From CAMLIZ01 sp036231905 (lineage in GTDB: Bacteria; Pseudomonadota; Gammaproteobacteria; Burkholderiales; Burkholderiaceae_C), in contig NZ_JAZARE010000003.1 in NCBI RefSeq assembly GCF_036231905.1, positions 310,001 through 374,000 on the forward strand: DNA of 64,000 nt, read 5' to 3'. Positions 39,149 through 49,941 of this stretch are shown in pieces. Each line of letters opens with the position of its first letter. The stretch's first letter is position 1. The notes below the pieces were generated by a model. It did no database searches. It had not been told where the DNA came from and saw only the letters and a program-made list of their open reading frames with translations. The translations under genes and the position numbers were made by a program.

Positions 39149-39247
39149 CTACTTGACCCTTCTGCGAGTGCGGAGTGCGCGCCGGCTTGAAATTGATGCG
39201 GATCGCATCCACCTGACTGGCGTCACACCGTTTCGCAAAGGCCCGCC

Positions 39248-40069
39248 ATGCCCCTCCTCGTGCTGCTGAGCGTGGCCTTGTGCTTCGTGGCCTGGCTCTT
39301 GGCCGAGCCGGCCTATGTACGCTGGCGCCGCGCCCGCATCGCGGCCCACCCGTTCCCAGCGGCCTGGCGCTCCGTGCTGCACCGCCGGGTGCCCTACTTC
39401 CGCCGCCTGCCGGTCAACCTGCAACTGCAGCTCAAGCGCCACATGCTGGTGTTCCTGGCGGAAAAGCCTTTCATCGGCTGCGCCGGCATGAAGGTGACCG
39501 ATGAGGTGCGGGTCACCATCGCGGCACAAGCCTGCCTGCTGCTGCTGAACCGGCCGCCACACTACTTTCCCGGGCTGAAACAGATCCTGGTGTACCCGGG
39601 CGCCTTTGTCGTGAACCGCGTGCACACCGGCAGCGCGGGCGTCCTCCAGGAGCAGCGCCAGGTGCTGGCCGGCGAATCGTGGTCGCAGGGCCAGGTGATC
39701 CTGTCATGGGAGGACACCCTCGAAGGCGCGGCGGTCAGCGACGATGGCCGCAACGTGGTGCTGCACGAGTTTGCCCACCAGCTGGACCAGGAAACGGGCG
39801 CCGCCAATGGTGCGCCCCGGTTGGCAGGCCCGCAGCGTTACGAACGCTGGGCCCAGGTGCTGAACCGGGAATTCGAGCAGCTGCGCGCCCTGGCTGACAG
39901 CAGTCTGCCCAGCCTGCTGAACCCCTACGGTGCGACCGACCCCGCCGAGTTTTTCGCGGTGGCCACCGAGGTCTTCTTCGAGCAAGGTACGCAGCTGGCC
40001 GCGCACAGCCCGGCGCTGTATGCCGAGCTGCGCGACTTCTACCGGGTGGACCCGCTGAGCTGGGCCTGA
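39248..40069 (+). CDS. mtfA: MtfA-like M90 zinc metallopeptidase
   Basis: 273 residues. The zinc peptidase motif HEFAH starts at residue 173 (VVLHEFAHQLDQETG), and a downstream Glu ligand candidate lies in PAEFFAVATEVFFE. An N-terminal hydrophobic segment (LLVLLSVALCFVAWLLA) suggests a membrane anchor or signal. In E. coli MtfA binds and inactivates the glucose repressor Mlc; here no Mlc or PTS gene is nearby, so the target is unknown. It is divergent from the radical SAM gene and convergent with dnaB. Confidence 0.88.
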   Translation: MPLLVLLSVALCFVAWLLAEPAYVRWRRARIAAHPFPAAWRSVLHRRVPYFRRLPVNLQLQLKRHMLVFLAEKPFIGCAGMKVTDEVRVTIAAQACLLLLNRPPHYFPGLKQILVYPGAFVVNRVHTGSAGVLQEQRQVLAGESWSQGQVILSWEDTLEGAAVSDDGRNVVLHEFAHQLDQETGAANGAPRLAGPQRYERWAQVLNREFEQLRALADSSLPSLLNPYGATDPAEFFAVATEVFFEQGTQLAAHSPALYAELRDFYRVDPLSWA

Positions 40070-40173
40070 ATCGCGGCCGGCCAGCGAGCTGTTGAGCCCA
40101 GCGCAGGAAGCCGCCCCGCCGGTCCTGCACCGGCGTGGGCCGGCAGCGCCGCCAGCGCGCGGGCGAGCGGTGC

Positions 40174-41589
40174 TCAGTACTCGCTGCCGCTGACCACCGT
40201 GCCGGGCGCCAGGTTGTCGAACTTGGTCAGCGGCTTCAGGAAGGTGAGCTTCACCGTGCCGACCGGGCCGTTACGCTGCTTGCCGATGATGATCTCGGCC
40301 ACGCCCGGTTCCTTCGAGTCCTTGTTGTAGTACTCGTCGCGGTAGATGAACATGATCACGTCCGCGTCCTGCTCGATGGCGCCCGATTCGCGCAGGTCGC
40401 TCATCATCGGGCGCTTGTCGGTGCGTGTTTCCACCGAGCGGTTGAGCTGCGACAACGCGATCACCGGGCATTGCAGCTCCTTGGCCAATGCCTTCAGGCC
40501 GCGCGATATCTCGCCGATGACGGTGGCGCGGTTTTCCTCGCTGGCACCGCCCGAGCCGCTCATCAGCTGCAGGTAGTCAATGACGATCAGGCCCAGGCGG
40601 CCGCACTGGCGGGCCTGGCGTCGCGCGCGCGCACGCAGCTCGCTCGGGTTGAGCGCCGGCGTCTCGTCGATGAACATGCTCGCCTTGGACAGCCGCTCGG
40701 TGGCTTCGCTCAGCCGGCTCCATTCATCGTCGTTGAGCTTGCCGGTGCGCAGGTGCTGCTGGTCGATGCGGCCGAGCGAGCCCACCAGGCGAAGCGCCAG
40801 CTGGGAGGCGCCCATTTCCATCGAGAACACCACCACCGGCAGGCCTTCCTGCACCGCCACGTGTTCGGCGATGTTCAGCGCGAAGGCCGTCTTGCCCATG
40901 GACGGACGGGCCGCCAGGATGATCAGGTCGCCCGGCTGCAGGCCCGCGGTCATGCGGTCCATGTCGTAGAAACCGGTGCGCACGCCGGTCACTTCCTCGG
41001 CGCCGTTTTCGTAGAGCTCGGTGACGCGATCGATCAGCTGCATCACCAGGTTGTCCATGCTCTGGAAACCCTGCTTCTGGCGCGAGCCCTCCTCGCCGAT
41101 CTTGAAGATCGTGCCCTCGGCTTCGTCCAGGATGGTGGACACCGGCGTGCCTTGCGGATTGAAGGCCTTGGTGGCGATCTGGTCGCTGGCGGCGATGAGC
41201 TTGCGCAGGATGGCGCGCTCGCGCACGATTTCCGCATAGCGGCGCAGGTTGGCCGCGCTGGGCACGCTCTGCGCCAGGTCGTTCAGGTACTTGAGGCCGC
41301 CACACTCGTCGGCCTTGCCGAGGCTCTGCAGTTGCTCGTGCACCGTGATCACGTCGGCTGGCTTGCTGGCGTTGATCAACGTGCCGATGGCGGCGTAGAT
41401 CACCCGGTGCTCGAAGCGGTAGAAGTCGGTGTCCTGCAGCAGGTCGCCGGCCCGGTCCCAGGCCCCGTTGTCCAGCAGCAGGCCGCCCAGCACGCTTTGT
41501 TCGGCCTCGATGGAGTGCGGCGGCACGCGCAGGCGCGCCACTTCGTCGTCACGGGGGGCGGACTCACGGGGCTGGAAAACGGCGGACAT
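40174..41589 (-). CDS. dnaB: Replicative DNA helicase DnaB
   Basis: 471 residues. The N-terminal domain (about 20-120, VPPHSIEAEQSVLGGLLLD) contacts primase. The RecA-like C-terminal domain has Walker A ARPSMGKTAFALN, FSMEMGASQLALRL, Walker B LIVIDYLQLM and the arginine-finger region. No intein interrupts the gene. It unwinds DNA at the fork and recruits DnaG. It lies downstream of the rpsF-priB-rpsR-rplI operon, separated by a strong terminator, so it probably has its own promoter in 41590-41700. Confidence 0.97.
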   Translation of the reverse strand: MSAVFQPRESAPRDDEVARLRVPPHSIEAEQSVLGGLLLDNGAWDRAGDLLQDTDFYRFEHRVIYAAIGTLINASKPADVITVHEQLQSLGKADECGGLKYLNDLAQSVPSAANLRRYAEIVRERAILRKLIAASDQIATKAFNPQGTPVSTILDEAEGTIFKIGEEGSRQKQGFQSMDNLVMQLIDRVTELYENGAEEVTGVRTGFYDMDRMTAGLQPGDLIILAARPSMGKTAFALNIAEHVAVQEGLPVVVFSMEMGASQLALRLVGSLGRIDQQHLRTGKLNDDEWSRLSEATERLSKASMFIDETPALNPSELRARARRQARQCGRLGLIVIDYLQLMSGSGGASEENRATVIGEISRGLKALAKELQCPVIALSQLNRSVETRTDKRPMMSDLRESGAIEQDADVIMFIYRDEYYNKDSKEPGVAEIIIGKQRNGPVGTVKLTFLKPLTKFDNLAPGTVVSGSEY

Positions 41590-41700
41590 CGATACGAAGC
41601 CTCAGGAGGGATGCCAATCGGCCATGGTAGGCCTTCGAGCGGAGGATGGCTGTGCACAGGCCAGTGGATATCCCGTGTGCAGCTTGTGAAATGCGGAGGA

Positions 41701-41732
41701 ACAAAGAAAAAGGCCGGCATCGAGCCGGCCTT
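41701..41732 (-). terminator. Rho-independent terminator of the rpsF-rplI operon
   Basis: On the minus strand AAGGCCGGC, loop TCGAT, GCCGGCCTT, then TTTCTTTGT. The perfect 9-bp stem and T-rich tail start 20 bases after the rplI stop. Confidence 0.88.
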
Positions 41733-41751
41733 CGTGAGCGCGAAGCGTCCG

Positions 41752-42204
41752 TCAGTCGGTTTCGCCGACCACTACGACGGTGACGTCCACCACCACATCG
41801 GTGTGCGGTGCCACGGTCACGGCATGCTCGCCGACGGTCTTCAGCGGACCGTTGGGCATGCGGATCTGGCCCTTGGCCAGCTCGAAGCCTTCCTTCTTGA
41901 GGGCTTCCGCGATGTCGTGGTTGGTGACCGAGCCGAACAGGCGACCGTCCACGCCAGCCTTCTGGCTGATACGCACCGTCTTGCCGTTGAGTTTCTCGCC
42001 GGTGGCTTGCGCGGCGGCCAGCTTGGCGGCGGCGGCCTTCTCGAGTTCGACGCGCTTGGCTTCGAACTCCTTGATGGCGCTTTCGGTGGCGCGGCGGGCC
42101 TGGCGGCTGGGGATCAGGAAATTACGGGCGTAGCCGTCCTTCACCTTCACCACGTCGCCCAGGTTGCCCAGGTTGGCCACTTTTTCGAGCAGGATGACTT
42201 GCAT
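41752..42204 (-). CDS. rplI: 50S ribosomal protein L9
   Basis: 150 residues, starting MQVILLEKVANLGNLGDVV and continuing VKDGYARNFLIPSRQARRAT, the conserved rRNA-binding N-domain. A long connecting helix (about 40-75) leads to the C-domain (about 80-150). TAAGGAGCAGCCCC precedes the ATG. Last gene of the rpsF operon, 11 bases after rpsR. Confidence 0.97.
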   Translation of the reverse strand: MQVILLEKVANLGNLGDVVKVKDGYARNFLIPSRQARRATESAIKEFEAKRVELEKAAAAKLAAAQATGEKLNGKTVRISQKAGVDGRLFGSVTNHDIAEALKKEGFELAKGQIRMPNGPLKTVGEHAVTVAPHTDVVVDVTVVVVGETD

Positions 42205-42215
42205 GGGGCTGCTCC

Positions 42216-42506
42216 TTAGACCTTGTGCTGGTCAGAGTACGGCACCAGCGCGAGGAAGCGGGCACGCTTGATCGCAGTGGTCAGCTGGCGCTGGTAGTAC
42301 GCACGCGTGCCGGTCAGGCGGGCGGGCGTGATCTTGCCGTTTTCGCCGATGAAGTCGCGCAGGGTGTCGACATCCTTGTAGTCGATGGACTCGACGCCGG
42401 CGACGGTGAAGCGGCAGAAACGCTTGCGGCGGAACAGCAGCGATTGCTGGTTGCGCTTGGGACGCTTGTCCTTGGAGAAGCGACCTTTACCACGGGGTGG
42501 GGGCAT
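42216..42506 (-). CDS. rpsR: 30S ribosomal protein S18
   Basis: 96 residues with a basic N-terminal extension (PPPRGKGRFSKDKRPKRNQQ) and the S18 core VESIDYKDVDTLRDFIGENG, KITPARLTGTRAYYQRQL and AIKRARFLALVPY. It binds S6 in the platform of the 30S subunit. A GAAAGAGGTCATC region precedes the start; priB ends 42 bases upstream. Confidence 0.97.
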   Translation of the reverse strand: MPPPRGKGRFSKDKRPKRNQQSLLFRRKRFCRFTVAGVESIDYKDVDTLRDFIGENGKITPARLTGTRAYYQRQLTTAIKRARFLALVPYSDQHKV

Positions 42507-42548
42507 GATGACCTCTTTCTAAATCTGATTCCGGAATACGAACGTGAG

Positions 42549-42839
42549 TCAGGTGAGCAGCTCGACCTCTGTGACGTGGAAGCTGAGGCCTCGGCCATTG
42601 CGCCCCGCCGTCAAAAACCCGGCAAAGGTGCCGGAGCTTCCGATGGCCAGCGGCAACAGCTGCCGTGTGATCGCCCCGATAGCCACCGCGCGTATCTCCA
42701 TGGAGACCTTGCGGGGCTGCCCGTCTTCGCTGACCTGGGATTCGTGCTTCAAGCTCAAGTCCAGGGCCGGCAGACCGGCGGGGGTGTAGCGCACGGCACC
42801 GCGTTCGACCAGTTGGGCCGACAGAACCAATCGGTTCAT
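42549..42839 (-). CDS. priB: Primosomal replication protein N, PriB
   Basis: 96 residues, a single OB-fold related to SSB: starts MNRLVLSAQLVERGAVRYTP, then LDLSLKHESQV and LPLAIGSSGTFAGFLTAGR. PriB acts with PriA in restarting stalled replication forks. Its place between rpsF and rpsR is the standard enteric and betaproteobacterial order. It has few other sequence marks, so context strengthens the call. Confidence 0.92.
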   Translation of the reverse strand: MNRLVLSAQLVERGAVRYTPAGLPALDLSLKHESQVSEDGQPRKVSMEIRAVAIGAITRQLLPLAIGSSGTFAGFLTAGRNGRGLSFHVTEVELLT

Positions 42840-42878
42840 CGCGCCCCGGCCTCAAGCGGCTGCAGCCTCAAACACACG

Positions 42879-43244
42879 TCAGGCGGCGGCCTCCTGCTGG
42901 GGGGCCTTGCGGGCTTCTTCCTTCTCGACCATCTTCATCATCACCGACGGGGTCGTCTCGGCCTTGTCCTTGGCGACGGTCAGGTGGCGCAGCACGGCGT
43001 CGTTGAAGCGGAAGCCGGTTTCCAGCTCGCCCAGCGTTTCCTTGCTGCACTCGATGTTGATGCACAGGTAGTGCGCCTTGGCGAGCTTCTGGATCATGTA
43101 GGCCAGCTGACGACGGCCCCAGTCCTCCACTCGATGCACCTTGCCACCGGCATTGGTGACCAGGGTCTTGTAGCGCTCCAGCATGGCTGGAACCTGTTCG
43201 CTTTGATCCGGATGGATCAGCAGAACGATCTCGTAATGACGCAT
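42879..43244 (-). CDS. rpsF: 30S ribosomal protein S6
   Basis: 121 residues. Start ATG 43244 follows AAGGAGACTCC; an upstream in-frame start at 43286 has no ribosome site and is rejected. It begins MRHYEIVLLIHPDQSEQVP, with KVHRVEDWGRRQLAYMIQKL and a charged C-terminal tail (KEEARKAPQQEAAA). It is the first gene of rpsF-priB-rpsR-rplI. S6 pairs with S18 on the ribosome, and in many bacteria the S6:S18 complex binds the rpsF leader. Confidence 0.96.
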   Translation of the reverse strand: MRHYEIVLLIHPDQSEQVPAMLERYKTLVTNAGGKVHRVEDWGRRQLAYMIQKLAKAHYLCINIECSKETLGELETGFRFNDAVLRHLTVAKDKAETTPSVMMKMVEKEEARKAPQQEAAA

Positions 43245-43275
43245 GGAGTCTCCTTGTGGATTCCAGGGATTGGAA

Positions 43276-43310
43276 GCCGCGCCCAATGCGTCAAATACAG
43301 ACGGCGCGGC
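43276..43310 (-). promoter_or_regulatory. Hairpin in the rpsF leader
   Basis: GCCGCGCC (43276-43283) is fully complementary to GGCGCGGC (43303-43310) with a 19-base loop, in the expected 5' untranslated region of rpsF and 32-66 bases before its start. It could be part of an S6:S18-binding leader, but I cannot identify the CCG bulge motif of that RNA with confidence. Confidence 0.4.
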
Positions 43311-43325
43311 AAGGGAAAGCCAATG

Positions 43326-43334
43326 ATTATAGCA
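43326..43334 (-). promoter_or_regulatory. Extended -10 promoter of the rpsF operon
   Basis: On the minus strand TGCTATAAT, a perfect TATAAT with the extended TGn, about 82 bases before the rpsF start and 19 bases beyond the symporter stop. The -35 region is weak (ATGACC), as usual with an extended -10. Confidence 0.65.
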
Positions 43335-43352
43335 GGCTGGCCTCGGCCCGGG

Positions 43353-45461
43353 TCATCCTTGCGCCGGGCCGGGCGCCCGGAGCCGCGCCAGGAGCCGGTA
43401 TTCCTCGGCGGAGGGCCGGGGCGTGACCAGGCTGACCAGCAGCAGCACCGCCATGCCCAGCGGCACGCCGAACACCCCGGCAGCCATCGGCTCGATGCCC
43501 CACCAGCGCAGGTCTGCCGCAGCCGGCCCCAGGGCGAACAAGTGGCGCAGCCAAGGCAGGTTGATCACCATGTACCAGGCGCACAGGCCCAGTCCGGACA
43601 GCATGGCGCAGATGGCGCCCAGGCGCGTGGCGCGGCGCCAGAACACGCCCAGCGTGAGCGCGGGGAAGAACGCCGAAGCCGCGAGCGAGAAGGCGGCCGA
43701 CACGTACTGCAGGATGTCCGTGATGCGCAGCGACGCGAGCCACGCCGCCAGCAGCGCCACCATCAGCACCAGCACCTTGGACAGCATCACGCGCCGGATC
43801 GCAGACGCGCGGGGATTGATGACCCGGTAGTACACGTCGTGCGACAGGGCATTGGCGATGGTCAGCAGCAGCCCGTCGGCCGTGGACAGCGCCGCGGCCA
43901 GCCCACCGGCAGCCACCAGGTAGGTCACGACAAAGGGCAGCCCGCCGATTTCCGGCGCCGCCAGCACGATCACGTCCTGCCCCAGGCGCAGCTCGCTGAG
44001 CTGAAGGATGCCGTCCAGGTTGATGTCCTCCACCGAGACCAGCGACGGGTCCAGCTTGGCCCAGCGCCGCAGCCAGCTCGGCAGCTCGTCGAAGGGCATG
44101 CCCACCAGGTGGGAGAACACCTCGTACTTCACCATCACCGCCAGCGCCGGAGCCGCCACGTACAGCAGCGCGATGAAGAAAAGCGACCATCCCACCGACC
44201 GGCGCGCCGCACTCACCGACGGCGTGGTGTAGTAGCGCGTCAGCACATGCGGCATGGCGGCCGTGCCCATCATCAGGCAGAGCACCAGCGCGATGAAGTT
44301 GCGCCGGGAATGGTCGAACGCCTGCTGCTGGGCGGCATCACCATCCGGGTCGCCCGCTGCGTAAGGCAGCGCCTGGGGAGGCATGCCGGCCAGCGGGCGC
44401 GACTGCCGCAATGAGGTGTCCCGCTCACGCTCGTACGCCTGCCGCGCCGCCTCCTCCGTGCGCGGCAGGCGCTGCAGCCGCCGCTCCGCCTGCTGGATGC
44501 GCACCAGGGGCTGCTCCTCGGCCTTCATGCGCTCGATCTGCCCCGCCAGTTGGCGGGCGTCCTGCGCCATCGCGGCTGGCACGTCGGCCAGCTTGGCGTT
44601 GGCCACCGCGGCCCGCTGGGCGTAGAGGGCACGCACCTCCTTCTCGCGCGGGTCGTCGCTGAGGCGGCGCTCGGCCTCGGTCACCTTCTGCAGCTGAGCA
44701 CCGTAGCTGGCCGGTGACACGAGGTGGCCGGTCTGGTTCAGCGACAGCCATGCAACAGGGACCAAGTAGGCAATGATCAGCACGATGTACTGGGCCACCT
44801 GGGTCCAGGTGACGGCCCGCATGCCACCCAGGAACGAACACACCAGCACGCCGCCCAGCCCGACGAAGATGCCCACCTCGAAGCTGAAGCCGGTGAGGTG
44901 CGAGGTGATCAGGCCCACGCCATAGAGCTGTACCACCACGTACACGAAGGACACCATCACCGCGGCCGCCACGGCCAGCAGGCGGGGCAACTGGCCGCCA
45001 TAACGCGCACCGATGAAGTCCGGAATGGTGAACTGGCCGAACCGGCGCAGGTAGGGCGCCAGCAGCAGCGCCACCAGGCAGTAGCCACCCGTCCAGCCCA
45101 GGATGTAGGCCAGCCCGGCGTAGCCCTGCAGGTAGAGCACACCCGCGGTGCCGATGAAGGAGGCGGCCGACATCCAGTCGGCCGCGGTGGCCATGCCGTT
45201 GTACAGCGCCGGCACCCGGCGGCCGGCCACGTAGTACTCCGCCTCGTCGGTGGTGCGGCTGAGCAGGCCGATGAGTGCATACACACCCACCGTGCCGATG
45301 AGGAACATCGCCCCGATCCAGCCGCGTGACCAGCCCAGCCGCTCGGCGCCGGCCAGCAGCACGATGAAGCCGATCACGCCCAGCGTGTACAGGCCATAGC
45401 GGCGATGCAGCTGGTGGCCGAATCGGCGTGTGGCCTCGGCCTGTGCCGACGGCTCAGCCAT
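43353..45461 (-). CDS. Sodium/solute symporter, large subunit (SSF family, DUF4212-associated)
   Basis: 702 residues, about 13 transmembrane segments, SSF fold: EYYVAGRRVPALYNGMATAA, DWMSAASFIGTAGVLY, and FLGGMRAVTWTQVAQYIVL. A charged, coiled-coil-like insertion (about residues 255-385, EAERRLSDDPREKEVRALYA) separates two membrane segments; this is usual for the VC_2705-type subgroup. Start ATG 45461 overlaps the DUF4212 stop by 8 bases (ATGGCTGA), so translation is coupled. The substrate is probably a small organic acid such as acetate, but this is not certain. Confidence 0.87.
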   Translation of the reverse strand: MAEPSAQAEATRRFGHQLHRRYGLYTLGVIGFIVLLAGAERLGWSRGWIGAMFLIGTVGVYALIGLLSRTTDEAEYYVAGRRVPALYNGMATAADWMSAASFIGTAGVLYLQGYAGLAYILGWTGGYCLVALLLAPYLRRFGQFTIPDFIGARYGGQLPRLLAVAAAVMVSFVYVVVQLYGVGLITSHLTGFSFEVGIFVGLGGVLVCSFLGGMRAVTWTQVAQYIVLIIAYLVPVAWLSLNQTGHLVSPASYGAQLQKVTEAERRLSDDPREKEVRALYAQRAAVANAKLADVPAAMAQDARQLAGQIERMKAEEQPLVRIQQAERRLQRLPRTEEAARQAYERERDTSLRQSRPLAGMPPQALPYAAGDPDGDAAQQQAFDHSRRNFIALVLCLMMGTAAMPHVLTRYYTTPSVSAARRSVGWSLFFIALLYVAAPALAVMVKYEVFSHLVGMPFDELPSWLRRWAKLDPSLVSVEDINLDGILQLSELRLGQDVIVLAAPEIGGLPFVVTYLVAAGGLAAALSTADGLLLTIANALSHDVYYRVINPRASAIRRVMLSKVLVLMVALLAAWLASLRITDILQYVSAAFSLAASAFFPALTLGVFWRRATRLGAICAMLSGLGLCAWYMVINLPWLRHLFALGPAAADLRWWGIEPMAAGVFGVPLGMAVLLLVSLVTPRPSAEEYRLLARLRAPGPAQG

Positions 45462-45738
45462 GCCCGTCCGTTGCTTCGCCGGGCGATGCCTCATGAAACT
45501 GCCGGTCCAGCCGCTCCATCAGCAGCGCGTACACCACGATCACGGCCAGGTACAGCAGCAGCGCACCCTGCGATGCCACCCAGAAGCTCAGCGGAAAGCC
45601 GAACAGCGACAGGCCACTCAGGTCGCGCGCAAACCAGGGGCCGACCAGGGTGATCAGCAGCCAGGCAAACAGCAGGCCGCCGGTGATGCGCAACACGCGC
45701 CGCCAGTAGCGCGACTCGATTGGCTGATCCTCGTCCAT
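45454..45738 (-). CDS. DUF4212 small subunit of the sodium/solute symporter
   Basis: 94 residues from ATG 45738 (a GTG two codons upstream is also possible). Two transmembrane segments (LLFAWLLITLVGPWFA and LLLYLAVIVVYALLM) with GFPLSFWVASQG between them, the DUF4212 signature. It always pairs with an SSF large subunit, and here the genes overlap by 8 bases. Its stoichiometry and role are unknown. Confidence 0.87.
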   Translation of the reverse strand: MDEDQPIESRYWRRVLRITGGLLFAWLLITLVGPWFARDLSGLSLFGFPLSFWVASQGALLLYLAVIVVYALLMERLDRQFHEASPGEATDGHG

Positions 45739-45804
45739 CCCCACCCCGCTAGCAGCGACCCGTCGATTGTGGGCGACGGGCCGCCTGCGGGCGATTGGGG
45801 AATG

Positions 45805-48207
<2,403 letters not shown>

Positions 48208-48408
48208 GGGAAAGCTCCGTGATGTGAAAAAACCGGTGCTCCCGCGTCGAACAGGCGCGCACGATCAACCCACCCGATGGTCGATTCTGGTTGTTTGGCA
48301 GGGGTGGGGCGGCGCATGGGCTGAAATCGCGAGAAATTACGCCGATTCTAGGCGCTGGCGGCCGGCCGGGGGAGCCTCCCCTATGATGGCCGGCGAGGAG
48401 CCCGCCCC

Positions 48409-49233
48409 ATGCTGAACCGCACCGTGTTTTTTGTCTCCGACGGCACCGGCATCACCGCCGAAACCTTCGGCAACTCCATCCTGGCCCAGTTTGCCGCCAA
48501 GCCTCGGCATGTGCGGCGGCCCTTCATCGACACGGTGGAAAAGGCCTGGGCGGTGGTGCACGAGATCAACCAGACCTCCGAACGGGAGGGCCAGCGCTCC
48601 ATCGTGTTCATCACCCTGGTGAACGACGAGGTGCGCGACATCGTGTGCAACCCCGAGTGCAAGGGCCTGGTGCTGGACATGTTCCGCACCTTCGTGGAGC
48701 CGCTGGAGCACGAGTTCGGCATCAAGTCCAACCACCGCGTGGGCCGGTTCTCCGACGCCGCCAAGAGCCAGGAATACAACGACCGCATCGAGGCGATCAA
48801 CTTCTCGCTGGCGCACGACGATGGCCAGTCCGCGCGCAACCTGGAGATGGCCGACGTGATCCTGGTGGGCGTGAGCCGCAGCGGCAAGACGCCGACGTCG
48901 CTGTACCTGGCCATGCAGCACGGCATCAAGGCCGCCAACTACCCGCTGATCCCCGACGATTTCGAGCGCGGCAAGCTGCCGTCCATGCTGGCCCCGCACA
49001 AGCGAAAGTGCTTCGGCCTGACCATCGACCCCGACCGGCTGAGCCACATCCGCAACGAGCGCCGACCGGGGAGCAAGTACGCCGCGATCGAGAACTGCCG
49101 CTACGAGGTGAACGAGGCCGAGGCGATGATGCGCAGGGAAGGCATCTCCTGGCTGTCGTCCACGCACAAGTCGATCGAGGAGATCGCGACCACCATCCTG
49201 CGCGACATCCGGCCGGACCGGCTGATCTACTGA
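48409..49233 (+). CDS. ppsR: PEP synthase regulatory protein (bifunctional kinase/pyrophosphorylase)
   Basis: 274 residues, DUF299/PSRP family. Starts LNRTVFFVSDGTGITAETFG, with P-loop VGVSRSGKTPTSLYLAMQ, EYNDRIEAINFSLAHDDGQ and LTIDPDRLSHIRNERR. It adds phosphate (from ADP) to a Thr next to the catalytic His of PpsA to inactivate it, and removes it by phosphorolysis. Divergent from ppsA as in other proteobacteria, it is followed 7 bases later by the haloacid dehalogenase gene. Confidence 0.95.
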   Translation: MLNRTVFFVSDGTGITAETFGNSILAQFAAKPRHVRRPFIDTVEKAWAVVHEINQTSEREGQRSIVFITLVNDEVRDIVCNPECKGLVLDMFRTFVEPLEHEFGIKSNHRVGRFSDAAKSQEYNDRIEAINFSLAHDDGQSARNLEMADVILVGVSRSGKTPTSLYLAMQHGIKAANYPLIPDDFERGKLPSMLAPHKRKCFGLTIDPDRLSHIRNERRPGSKYAAIENCRYEVNEAEAMMRREGISWLSSTHKSIEEIATTILRDIRPDRLIY

Positions 49234-49240
49234 AGCGGCC

Positions 49241-49933
49241 ATGACGGTGTGTGTGCTCGCCTTTGACACCTTCGGCACGGTCGTCGACTGGCACGGCAGC
49301 ATCCGCCGCGAGGTCACCGCCCGCTTCCCGGACGTGGACGGCGACGCCTTCGCCACCGCCTGGCGTGCCGGTTATCGGCCCGCGATGCAGCGTGTGATGT
49401 CCGGCGAGCTGCCGTGGACCCTGATCGACGACCTGCACCGGATGATCCTGGACGAGTTGCTGCCGCGTTTCGGCCTCGCGCACCTGGACGATGCGGCACG
49501 CCGACAGCTCAACAAGGCGTGGCACCGGCTGGACCCCTGGGTGGATGCTGCCGAAGGGCTGCGCAGGCTGAAGTCGCGCCACGTCGTGTGCACCCTGTCC
49601 AACGGCAACATCGGCCTGCTTACCGACCTGGCCAAACATGGCAGCCTGCCCTTCGACTGCATCCTGTCGGCGGAGGTCTTCAAGGCCTACAAGCCCGACC
49701 CGGCCACCTACCTGGGTGTGGCCCGGGTGTTCGACGTGCCGCCGGCCGAGGTGATGCTGGTGGCAGCACACCACGATGACCTGGCTGGCGCCCGCGCTTG
49801 CGGCTTGCAGACCGCGTATGTCGAGCGGCCGCTGGAGTTCGGCGCCAACCGTGCCAAGGACGTGTCCCCACGGCCCGAGAACACGCTGCACGCCAGGGAC
49901 TTCATGCACCTGGCCGATCTGCTCGACTGCTGA
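49241..49933 (+). CDS. Haloacid dehalogenase, type II
   Basis: 230 residues, HAD superfamily, (S)-2-haloacid dehalogenase type. Nucleophile Asp9 sits in LAFDTFGTVVDWHGS. Other motifs are LSNGNIGLLTDLAKHG (motif II) and VFKAYKPDPATYLGVARVF (motif III Lys). The last motif is MLVAAHHDDLAGARACG, where type II dehalogenases have SSN. These family enzymes remove chloride from 2-haloacids, but many members act on other substrates. It probably shares a transcript with ppsR and is convergent with the methyltransferase gene. Confidence 0.85.
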   Translation: MTVCVLAFDTFGTVVDWHGSIRREVTARFPDVDGDAFATAWRAGYRPAMQRVMSGELPWTLIDDLHRMILDELLPRFGLAHLDDAARRQLNKAWHRLDPWVDAAEGLRRLKSRHVVCTLSNGNIGLLTDLAKHGSLPFDCILSAEVFKAYKPDPATYLGVARVFDVPPAEVMLVAAHHDDLAGARACGLQTAYVERPLEFGANRAKDVSPRPENTLHARDFMHLADLLDC

Positions 49934-49941
49934 ACCGCGAG

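Noticed and set aside
40135..42219. 694-codon open frame on the plus strand
   Set aside because: It is antisense to dnaB and rplI and crosses the strong terminator between them.
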